From Hortaea werneckii (Eukaryota; Ascomycota; Dothideomycetes; Mycosphaerellales; Teratosphaeriaceae), in assembly GCA_037044905.1 (NCBI GenBank), contig JBAOKB010000163.1, forward strand, positions 1-64,000: DNA of 64,000 bases, written 5' to 3'. This document shows positions 53,099 through 63,070 of the stretch, piece by piece; the stretch's first letter is position 1, and each line of letters starts with the position of its first letter. The notes under the pieces were generated by a model, which saw only the letters and a list, made by a program, of their open reading frames with translations, searched no databases and was not told the origin of the DNA. The translations under genes and the position numbers were made by a program.

Positions 53099-54098
53099 GG
53101 TGGCAGTTGTTGCGTTCGAAGTCGGTTGGGTCGGTGTACTGTAATGTTCAGAGCATAGAAGCGCTCGAGTGAAGAATTGCAAGTCTTATATTGCAGCAAG
53201 AAAGGTGGTGACGTACTCCCACAGCAAGAGGAAGGTCCATCGTGGTTCTGTAGATGGCAACCACGCCCCTCGCGACGCTGCCTGCCTTGCGGATGCAACG
53301 GCATGCTGCTTTCGAAATCCGGCAAACACGAGGCATCAAACGCCAGATACTACCTTGACGTATCACCAGGTTTGCCAAGACTCTTTGCATCAGACAAAGG
53401 GACTTTGGTGGTCATCTGCTTCAGCAAGGTGCACATGCCTACATAGTATGCACCGGCCCCCGGAAAGCTGCAGGTAAGCGACCCTCCACTTGCTCCCAGA
53501 TGCGCTGTGTCTTCGGGTAGAGGCAGTGTTCTTGCGCTCCTGCGACACGAGAGTCTCCTAATAGGCAAGTCTTGCTTTCCTTTCAAATGACCGAAGATCA
53601 TCTTAGACATGCAGTAGTAAGGAAGGTTGGAGTCAACGGACTTCCCGATTGGGCTGGATGGGTACCAATCCTCGTATCATCCGCAGCTAATGCCTGGAGA
53701 GACTTTGTTGTATTGAGGACTTGTTGAGCTCGCAGTCTTTCTGCAGATGACACAGATTTGTCCCCACTAACAGTATAGAGGCTTGCGGCCAATGCCATTC
53801 ACGAAAAAGGCAAAAAGCCGAAAGGCGGTAAATGCTCCATTGCAGTTAGCAGCTCTTTTGCTGCTATTTACTGCTAAGCTACTATACTCATACAAACGAG
53901 ATTCCGCTCTCGTGATGACCTGCGGGCAGACGGGTATCTCTGCATGTCTCTGCCAACTCCGTCGAGTCGACGAATGAACGCCTTGACTTTTTGTAGGGTG
54001 CCGTCCCATTTCCATTTTGTAAAACCAACCTTGAACACCTTCCCTTGAAACTTAATGCAGTATTTGCACGCTCAGCACCTTGTGAGCAGACAGTATAT
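53099..54098. other. Intergenic
   Basis: One kilobase between two minus-strand genes. The literal reading frame of the exchanger runs into it as far as 53888 because of the frameshift described there. Nothing else supported. Confidence 0.45.
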
Positions 54099-55951
54099 CT
54101 AGCCGGCGACACCTTCCTCAGCAGGATAGAACCATGCCATAACGGCGATGATGAGGTACGCGACCATGGCATAATACCCTCAAGCCAGTGCGACTTCCCA
54201 TCCATGATGACATAGTTCACAACAACTATGCTGATGAACAAGACCGCGACTTGGAAGCCGTCAAAGCTGAGGGTCAGATCGGCCGGTTGTCCAACTCCGA
54301 ACCAGCTTAGGAGCACCATGACTGGCAACACCAGGAGCGAGATTTGCAAGCTTGAACCAACAGCGACGCCGATGGCCAGATCCATCTTATCTTTGATGGC
54401 GACAGTTACGGCCGTGGCGTGCTCGGCAGCATTTCCGACGATGGGCAGGAGGATCAACCCAATGAATTCCGGTGACACGGACTCAGCAACCTCACCGATC
54501 GCAGACACCATGTACTCGGCGCAGAGCGCGATGAAGACGGTACTGATGGCCAGGGTGACAACAGCTCCGATAATACTCAACTGCGGCGTTTCTTCCTCTT
54601 CCGGCTCCTCTCGTATCAGATTCTCTCGGTTGATCTGGCCACCTGCCGCAGCCGCACCCGTGCCTGCGCCGATGGTCGCCAGTCCACGCATCATGTCACC
54701 CGCCTCCTTCTTCCCGCTCGGCTTCTTGGGCGATTTCTGAGAAGGTTCATTGTACATATCAACGTGGGTCTTGAGTTGGAAGATGAGGTAGCAGAGGTAG
54801 ACGAAGAGGAGCATGACGGCAGTACCCCTGCTCGCGGGTACTACTGCCTGATCTCTGTCGCCGAACTGCACGAAAGCCGTGGGGATGATGAGCGATCCGA
54901 TTGCGAGAGCAAGGAGGGAGGAGGCCGTCTGCGCAACTGTGAGGTTGAAGAATTGCTCCGTTCGCCTGGCACCTCCGAGGAAGAAGCACATCCCTAACAC
55001 CAGGAGGAGGTTGCTGAGCATGGATCCAATCAGCGAGGTCTGCACGATGAGGATCTTGCCCTGCGCGAGAGCAATGATGCTAACGATCAGCTCGACGGCA
55101 TTTCCGAAAGTGGCGTTAAGTAACCCGCCTAGCGTCTCTCCAATGTACATGGCCAGCTCCTCGGTTGAGTATGACAGGACAGCGGCGAGCGGGATGATCG
55201 CTAGAAAGTTGATGACGAAGACCACGACCCTGTTCACACCTGTGTATTCCAAGGCAATACCAACAGGAACGAAAACTAGCAGCAGGTTGATCCAGGAGCC
55301 AAATACTGCTTTGAACTGACTTATGAATGTCAACTTCGGCCTCTTCTTCCTCGTCTCAGAGGTTTCCGTTCTTTCGAATTGGTCCGGGTGCGGATCGTCC
55401 TGCTTCTTCCATGGCGTAAGCATTGCCTTGATGTTTCGTTTCCGCGGTCCAGATGCTTCTTCTTGGGCTGGTAGTGTACATGTCTCGCCGTTGGTCTCCG
55501 CTTCTCCCGGGATCCCACTCGTCAATGGCTTTTCTGATCCGCCGCTCGATGTCAACCCTCGCTCAATCTGCTTGTCCGGGATGTTGATGTCACTCCTGCC
55601 ATCAGGGAATGTTGGTGCTTTCCTTAACCCACTCGTCGGCCTATCTGCGTCTCTTCTCTTCATTTCGATCGATGTCGGCTCGGCGTCATTCTCTGTTCGG
55701 CGATGCTCTAACTCTCCTCCTGCTCCTGCTCCTCCTCCTCCTTCCTCCTCGTCCAGCGCTCTTTGTTGCTGTTGTGGGTGCCATCTTCCAACCAGGTTGA
55801 AAGGCAATCGGTTCTCGTCATCGTTGTTGTTGTTGAACCAGGCCTCTCGTCGCGCGGCTTTCTTTATGCTGTCTGCACGGAACATGAATGTTAGCATGCA
55901 ATCTATTTTGTTTGTCGCATCAACAACATCACTCTTGTGCTACGTACGCAT
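54099..55951 (-). CDS. Vacuolar Ca2+/H+ exchanger (CAX/VCX family)
   Basis: Moves Ca2+ into the vacuole in exchange for protons, using the gradient made by the V-ATPase (VMA8 is in this window). Exon 1 is at most 4 bases (55951-55948, ATGC). A GTACGT donor and GCTAAC...GTGCAG acceptor then lead to exon 2 at 55872, giving MHSIKKAARREAWF. Alternatively translation starts at ATG 55897 inside that intron. A disordered acidic and basic N-terminus of about 190 residues comes first, then eleven or so membrane helices. The two cation signatures are GGLLNATFGNAVELIVSI and LPIVGNAAEHATAVTVAI. An acidic loop (EEPEEEETPQ) lies between the halves. After DGKSHWLEG the literal frame turns to PWSRTSSS and runs to 53888. 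One more G in the GGG run (plus CCC 54177-54179) restores YYAMVAYLIIAVMAWFYP and a stop at 54099, which I take as the true end. Confidence 0.9.
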
Positions 55952-58106
55952 GGTTGAGCTAATTATGGCGGTAGCGAGAGGAGAGTTTCAACGCATGCAA
56001 TGGATAGGCAACGCGATGTGTTGCCTTCGCCTCGTGGTTTGGGCTGCAGCGTTGGTCTGTGTCTGCAATTGGCCGAATCGCTCAAGCTTATATTACTCGG
56101 GGCGGTAAGACAAGGACAGTGTCACGGCGGCTGGAGATAGTCTCGCGCAAGGTCGGTAAATGTTGTGTCTCCTAAACCAAGTCGTAGGTCCCAGGATTAA
56201 AGGAATATCGCGAAGTTGGTCTTCTAAGCCGTACCCAAAGAGAGTCCGTCAGTGGCAGTGGTGGATGTGATGTTACCTAGGAAGGTCACTGGCAATCCCC
56301 TGTCGAAGCGCAGAGGTTCAAGTTGAAGCGTTAGTTCGAGCACAGCCTCCAGGTTGCAGGGACCTGGATGTCGATCTTCCCGCCGTTGACAACGCAAGTT
56401 ACAACTCAAGATGTGGCGCAGGTGGCGTCGAGCCTTCGATTTCAAATCTCTGCTACTACTTGCAAACGACGCAATCCATGATACAAGAAGTGAAGATTGA
56501 GGATATGAGGATCCACATCTTGTAAGGGAGAAATACATATAATGTCACATCATATTGTTTGTATGCACGTTGCGACAGCAAGCTTCATGCCAACGCAGTC
56601 TGGGCGCTCGTCACTGTGGCTTGATGTGCTTGTGCGTAATTGGCGGAAACCTTAAACGACCTCCCAGAATGACACCTGCTTTTCCAACTTCTCAGCCTCA
56701 TCATCTCCATTGCACCACCGTAGGGCAAGCGAGGGCTAGAGAGGGCATGACACGAACGATGCGAAAACGAGACGATACGCTGGCCCATCCGAAGGAGCTC
56801 GAAGAAGCTCGTACAATGCGAGCAGCACGAGTAAGCACTCGCCACACGGCGCGGCCGCGACTTCTAGGCTGAGGCTCTTCTCAGCCTCCGTAAGGGAGAC
56901 TTGCCGAGATGAGGACTATCTACTATGTCCACCTGGGCAGTCGGTATCTGTCAATGTCATTTCGGTGCTGCGAGGACGTCACCAGTCTTGACTACACACT
57001 GCGGCCACGAGACGCAATGAACTTCGACTGCCGAGACACCCAAGATTCCGCGTGGAAGCTTGGCCTTGCCACCAACTCTGGTTCTCATGGGTCCAAGGTT
57101 CCTCCCGCAGAGCTTGCCTCGACGGCTGCGTAGCAGGAGGTCTCGACAGACCTTTGTAAACATGACTTCGGCCGCAGGATGCGATCAAGGTTGCCATTCC
57201 GCTCCAAGCCATCGGTACGTCCATCCGCCATAACGTCCCGAATGGCAGGTCATTAGAAGGACTCACGGCTCAGGCCGAGCCATCTCCCTCGTCCGGAATA
57301 GATTTCATTCTTCTGGACCTAGTGAGTGTCTCTGATTAAGAAGACAGCAGTACTCTGAAAATCAGAACTGGGCATTGGACTACTTGTGACTCCGTAGGAT
57401 GCGAGCCGATGGCGAACCAAGTCAGTCGTCTAATGCCATAAGCGTAGCATTGGTCTCCTTTGCAAAAGAACCTCGCAGATCCTGTGGAACTCGATAGAGC
57501 GTCCTAGGCATGGTAGAAAAGACGATCTTGTCAGTCAGCCATCATGACAGCCAAGCTGTCAAGCGCCGCCGACAAGGAGTGGCAACGTGGCCATGTCCTA
57601 ATCTACCTCTGCTGAATATAAACGCATGCCAGCTCGATCAACGTTGAACATCTAAAGGCTCAGGCTTAAGCCACTCATCACTTGGAGTCTGGCAGCAGTC
57701 GTTCACAAGCTTTCCCCGTGGCCTCCAAGACTAGCGTGGCATGTGAAGTTGTGGTGAAGGCGCTGTATTTAGGGCCTCCTCCTTTGCTTTCAAACCTTTT
57801 CCAAAACAATACACCCCATTCGACTTCGAGCTATCTTCCCTCACTCTCAACCTTCCACTCAAGACACTCTTCCTTCACTTTTAATTGCACTACAACCACT
57901 GACACTGACAACACGCCTTCAATCACCATCATTGCCTCCACGGCAGCACTTCACCTGACCTGCCTCACAACCGGTATTTCGGATATCTTCTTACCTCTTA
58001 CGACTGTTCCCAGCACTTGGTCTTTCGAAGAAGCACCGACATCACTCACCGCCGTCGACAACCCTCAGCCGTCACAATCCACGGCCACGCCAAAAGAAAA
58101 CGACCG
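55952..58106. other. 2.2 kb region between the divergent CAX and SNF2 genes
   Basis: Short frames on both strands, including 201 codons from 57682 that overlap the SNF2 start in another frame and are Ser/Thr-rich; none has a recognisable domain. A TATAAA lies at about 57617 (GAATATAAACGCATG). The 57770-58000 stretch is pyrimidine-rich and suits a long 5' leader of the SNF2 gene. Confidence 0.45.
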
Positions 58107-61100
58107 ATGGAGGGTGCAAATAACATGGCGAGTCCGCAATCGGGAGGTCCGAAAGTCAAGCAAGAAGAAGAAGGGATCCCGTGGCGTTTCGAGCAAAATG
58201 AGACCATCAATCTCGATAGCGACGCAGAGAGTGACGCCGAAGACAATGACTTCTCCGTTCCAGTACGGTCTTCTAAGCCCACGGTGAAGAGCCTCCGCAA
58301 CACAAAACTTGTACAGAAGACTGGGACACCGAGGGTCACAACTTTGGATGCCACAAGTCACATGTCTACTGAGGCGCCTGAAACTCAACCTAGTAAGGCG
58401 ACCACGACTCATCCGACCCAGGCTGGCAACTCGGCAGTGGCTAATGCACAAGAATCATCATCTGTGGATCTGGGTTCCAGTATGTTTTCGAGGCCGATGG
58501 GAAGCAGCAATAGCGACTGGAACCAAAAGCTGCGTGAGGCTCAGCTTGTCGCCGCCACAAAGTTCCGTGCGCGCCAGTCGACCTCCAGTATACCTTTGTC
58601 AAAAGACAACCACGAAGAGCAGACGGCAGACTCTGTCAAGGCCAGCAACACCGCCAAAGACGCCGAAGATACTGCTGCTTCTCACTTTGCACAGCTCAAG
58701 GCGAAATACGAGCGCTCCAGGAAGGCTGGAACAGCAAATATGGCTCACGATATCGAATTCATGAAGGCTGAGGCCGCCGAGGCTCAGAGACTGAGAAAGA
58801 TCCAAGCAGATGCAGATTATGACAAGAGCCCGTCGCCTGAGCCTGAGGGACTCTTTCTCCAAGACGATGAAGATGCTCCTGCCGCTCCGGAGCCCTTCAG
58901 CGAATTATATGCTGACGATGAGGTTGAGGAGGCACCGCAGCCGAAGAAGCGCAAGAGAGCTTCAAAGGACATTGACAATGACGATGCTCCGCCGCCGAAG
59001 CGTGGCCGGCCAAAGGGCACTAAGCGGGGCAAGAAGTCTTCTGTCGTCCCAGGAACGAGTTACACAGAGGAAGATGTGGACGAAGTGCTTCAGAGTTCAA
59101 AGAATGGCAGATCTGGAATGAAGGGTGCAAAACGTGGTGCACGCAATCCCAGAAACAAGACCGGCGCTCCTCCCCGCAGAAAGGCCCCTGAGATGACCAA
59201 CATGGGCAGTATTCTGGGGACAAACGTTTTCAGCGATGCTGCTGCTGCCAGCCGTCTACCAGCTGCAGCGGAGCATTCGGGTGGAGGTCGACGCGACGCT
59301 GCGTTGAAGCAGCTCATAGCTTCTGTTCCCGATCAAGAGCGAGGGCAGAAACAAGACGCACATGCCGACAAAAAATACCTGAATGATGCGATCAGGTCGT
59401 TCACGGGGACTTACCCTATCCGGGCTGCACCCGATGGTAATTGGAAGCTGAAGGGCATGCGTACGACACTGAAGCACTACCAGGTTCTCGGCGCGTCCTT
59501 CATGCGCAGACGAGAGAGCGGCGCTGAGCCTCGTGGAGGCATCCTAGCCGATCAAATGGGCCTCGGTAAAACTCTTATGTCACTGGCAAACATCGTCAAC
59601 GGACTGCCGCCGGAAAAGTCAAAGCGAAAGGCTACGCTTGTCATTGCTAGCCCCAATTTGGTGTCGCAGTGGTGGGGCGAGATCAACAAACACGTCGAGA
59701 CCAAGCGCGAGAACAAGCAACACGGCATTGGCCGCTTTATAAGGTACAGGTCCAAGGATGATGAAACCAACAACGACATCATTGAGCACCTCTCTGGATC
59801 ACACATCGTGCTAAGCACTTGGTCCGAACTCCAAAAAAGCTGGCCGAAAGCTGTTCTGCCTCCAGAGCTGGTTACAGCCGAACAGAAGGATGCTTGGTGG
59901 AAGGATCACCTTGAGAAGGAGCGCGGTACCCTTCATCGTGTTGATTGGCTGCGAGTTGTCCTTGATGAAGCTCAAGCGATCAAGAACCATAAAAGCCACA
60001 CGTCTCTTGCTGCCAGGGGCTTGCAAAGCCGCCATAGGTGGGCGATCAGTGGCACCCCGATATTGAACACTCTCGCAGAGATGTACCCCTACTTCAAATT
60101 TCTAAAGGTGCCTCACTCAGGCTCTTATCGGATCTTCAAGCAGAATTTCTGCACTGCCGAAGACCCCGACGGCGTCAACCGGCTCAATGTATTTCTGAGA
60201 AAGATCATGATCAGGAGGACACACGTTGATACCTTGTTCAACGCCCGTCTACTAGATCTCCCAACTCCAAAGGAGCATACTCTATGGCTAGAGTTCGGCG
60301 AGGTTGAACGACAGATCTACGACATAGTAAGGGACAGGTTTGCTAAACATATCAACATGATTTCAAAGCAAAATGGTCTGGAGAGGCAGTACAGCCACGT
60401 CTGGACCCTGATACTAAGGCTCAGGCAGCTATGTTCGCACCCCTTATTGATACAGGGCCCAATCACAGATTTGCTGGAGCGCGAGGACTTTGAGAAATTG
60501 AACCGCATTACTGCCGGTGAGGACGACAGCCAAGATCAAGGTGCCAGCCTGCTATTTCATCTCAGGCAAGTCCTCAAGAACAACACAGGTGTGAATGACA
60601 TGAACAGCGACCTGAAGGGAGCCATCATTTCCGAGGACCGAGTCGCAGCGGTAGATGTCACGAATTACGATGATATCAACGATCAAATTGGCAGCAAGCA
60701 CGGAGTGAAGTACAAATTCCGCAAGTACCTTGACCACCTGCAGAGTTCCGACCATTGGAATGCAATTACTCAGCGATGTTTTTGCACCGGTTGTCGCCAG
60801 AAACCGGAGAATCCGTTTGTGACGAGCTGCTTTCACATCTACTGCCACTCTTGCTTGACGGATCTTCAGCATATGGCAGCCCGCCGCGGGCATGATCAAG
60901 CCCGTTGCTCAGAGTGTGGGGAGGCTTACTCCTCAGCAGAGCCATGTCAAGAGTTCGAAGAGTTTCAAGACAGTGGTTCTTCGGCCGAATCGGCTCAAGT
61001 CTCATCGTCTCAGGCATCCAAGAAAGGCAGGAAGTCAAAGAAAAAGAACGACGATGATTGGATCAACCTGCCGGGCGAGGTCTTGCCCTCGGCCAAGACT

Positions 61101-61901
61101 CAAGCAACCAAAGCGCAGCTTTTGAACTGGATCGAAGAGGATCCTAATTGCAAGTGCATCGTATTTACTCAATTCTTGGATATGGTTCGGATTCTTGGAA
61201 AGGTTTGCAAGACGGAAGGGTGGGGATACGTAAGCAGGACCAAAGGCCAATGCACACAAGAGTGGTACTGACTTCTGGGGAAACAGGTCACATACTCAGG
61301 CAGAATGAGCCATGACAGCAGAGACAAGGCGGTCCAAGAATTTGAGACTGACCCCACCAAGCGGGTCATGCTTGCCAGTCTGAAGAGCGGCGGGCTGGGT
61401 TTGAACCTGACGATGGCTTCGAAAGTCATCTGTCTTGATCCATGGTGGAACAACGCGGTCGAGCAGCAGGCATTCTGTAAGCCACGAACAGGACCTGAGA
61501 GACGCAAAAATACTGACTCAGATACACAGGCAGAGTCTTCCGCATTGGGCAAACGAAGGAAACAGAGATGATTCGCTTCGTGGTCTCTAACACGATCGAC
61601 TCGGCTATGATGGTAAGCGCCCTACTAGACCAAGGTACGATCATGATGACAGGCAGGACTTCAGCTAACAGTAATGTAGGCAATGAAGGAGAGAAAGACC
61701 GAGGAGATCGACCAAGTCATGGAAGAGGCGAGAAAGAAGGATTTACCGGACGTTTCGGAGCTGCTTCGTCTTTTTGGAGAAGTCGGCGAGGACGACGAAG
61801 GCCATGCTTTCATCTTTGTTGATGATCCGAAAGAGAACGAGGCGAGGCATGCGGAAAGCGAAGGGGAGAATGAGGAGGGCTTTTTGGCAAATGAGCCATA
61901 A
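58107..61901 (+). CDS. SNF2-family ATPase with internal RING finger (Rad5/Rad16-like)
   Basis: DNA-translocating ATPase of the Rad5/16-like branch, probably also an E3 for ubiquitin or SUMO-marked targets. Exons 58107-61229, 61287-61476, 61530-61612 and 61680-61901; 1205 residues. All three introns (57, 53, 67 bases) have GTAAGC donors. Residues 1-440 are disordered, basic and acidic patches with AT-hook-like KRGRPKGTKRGKKS. Helicase motifs: I GILADQMGLGKTLMSL (about 477), II VVLDEAQAIKNH (DEAQ in place of DEGH), III ISGTPILN, IV CIVFTQFLDM, V LKSGGLGLNLTMAS, and VI AFCRVFRIGQTKE, where the second splice falls. The RING lies between the lobes at about residue 890: CTGC, then SCFHIYCHSC and CSEC, the C3HC4 order. 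The yeast relatives would be Rad16, Uls1 or Rad5, and no HIRAN domain is visible, so Rad5 is less likely. Start is the first in-frame ATG; ATG 58125 is an alternative. Confidence 0.92.
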
Positions 61902-62124
61902 GGCAACTTAGCTGGGGAGCAGGCTGAATGGGAAATGCGTGTCAGGATAGCTTGGGTAAAGGCGTTAAGGAGTTTTTGCTTTAATACCTGATTCTTTGCG
62001 TGCCAATGCATCATGTCGGTTCCGTGAAATCAATTGTACAAAAGCATTGGGGTTATTGGAGACAGAATTTCTTATCAGCCAGCCGGACACCAGGCTTCAG
62101 GGTAAAATACGGGATGTCTCAACC

Positions 62125-62786
62125 TCACTCATCCCCAGCCTCATCGTGATCCTCAATTCCATTGATCATGCTCACATCTTCATCGTCCTCCACCGCACCA
62201 GCAATGGCGCCCGTCTCAATTGCAGACGTCGCACTCCCCTTGACAGCCCGCTGCGCCCGCTTGATACTAATCCTTGCCCTCCGGATCGCCTCCTCCTCCG
62301 CCTTGCGGATCGTTCCGCTCACCCTCACCACTTGAAAGACGCACGGCTGACTCACAGGTTTGGGCAAAAATGAGCAGAAACTAAGTGCTGCCCAGACCAG
62401 CCGGTAATGATCCCGCGAAACGCGGATGATGGCTGTGCTAGTGGCGGGAGAGAAGTATTTGACTGGCGACCACGTTAGCCTCATTAGGATGACTTGCTCG
62501 ACCAGTTACATGGTGGCCAGCGGTAGACTACAAGGGAGCCATGCGACGTACTTTGCAAGGTGCCCGCCACTTTGCCACTGCCATAGTCGCCAAAGAGCTC
62601 CGCCACCCCGTCACGAATAATCCGCAGCAAGATCTTGATGTTCAATTGCTGGGAGCTAGGTTGGCGGAATTGGAGGCTATAGGGAGCATTTTGATCGGCC
62701 GTTTCGGTGGCGATGCGGACATTGGTTGTTCTCGGATCCGGATAAAGGATGTTGACAAGGAGGTAGCGGTGCTTTAGACGGACCAT
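62125..62786 (-). CDS. POP5: RNase P/MRP protein subunit POP5
   Basis: Protein subunit of the ribonucleases that mature tRNA 5' ends and pre-rRNA. Exons 62786-62552 and 62462-62125 (190 residues). The 89-base intron (GTACGT to CGCCAG, CTAAC branch) rebuilds LQIKYFSPATSTAIIRVSRD. Family text: MVRLKHRYLLVNILYPDP at the N-terminus, LRIIRDGVAELFGDYGSG in the middle and HYRLVWAALSFCSFL, followed by VVRVSGTIRKAEEEAIRRAR. The C-terminus is acidic with EDDEDVSMINGIEDHDEAGDE-type composition. Length is typical for fungal Pop5. It is divergent from ESF1, another RNA-processing gene, with a 284-base gap, and convergent with the SNF2 gene. Confidence 0.95.
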
Positions 62787-63070
62787 GCTGGACTACCACC
62801 TCTCTTGGAGCTCAGAGTCTGACGCTTGAGCAATGATTCTGGGCAACACATCACGTTATGCGCAATGCATGCTTCCTCAAAGATATTGTCGTTTCATTAT
62901 TGTTCGTTCAAATGGACGCGATCTTGTTTGAACTGATATCCGTCCCACGACTTTAAATCGAGATGCGGAACTGTCCCGCGGACCTTGAACTTTTCACATG
63001 CAAACCAGATACTTTCTTTGCGCGGTCTCAATACGGAACTTTGTTTTATTTTCTATTATCAATCGTCACA
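62787..63070. promoter_or_regulatory. Shared upstream region of POP5 and ESF1
   Basis: 284 bases between divergent start codons of two ribosome/RNA-processing genes. I looked for PAC- and RRPE-like motifs known from yeast ribosome-biogenesis promoters and did not find a clear copy. Confidence 0.4.

Noticed and set aside
57682..58287. 201-codon plus-strand frame overlapping the start of the SNF2 gene
   Set aside because: Ser/Thr-rich, no domain, overlaps the true gene in another frame, and its first part looks like a pyrimidine-rich 5' leader.
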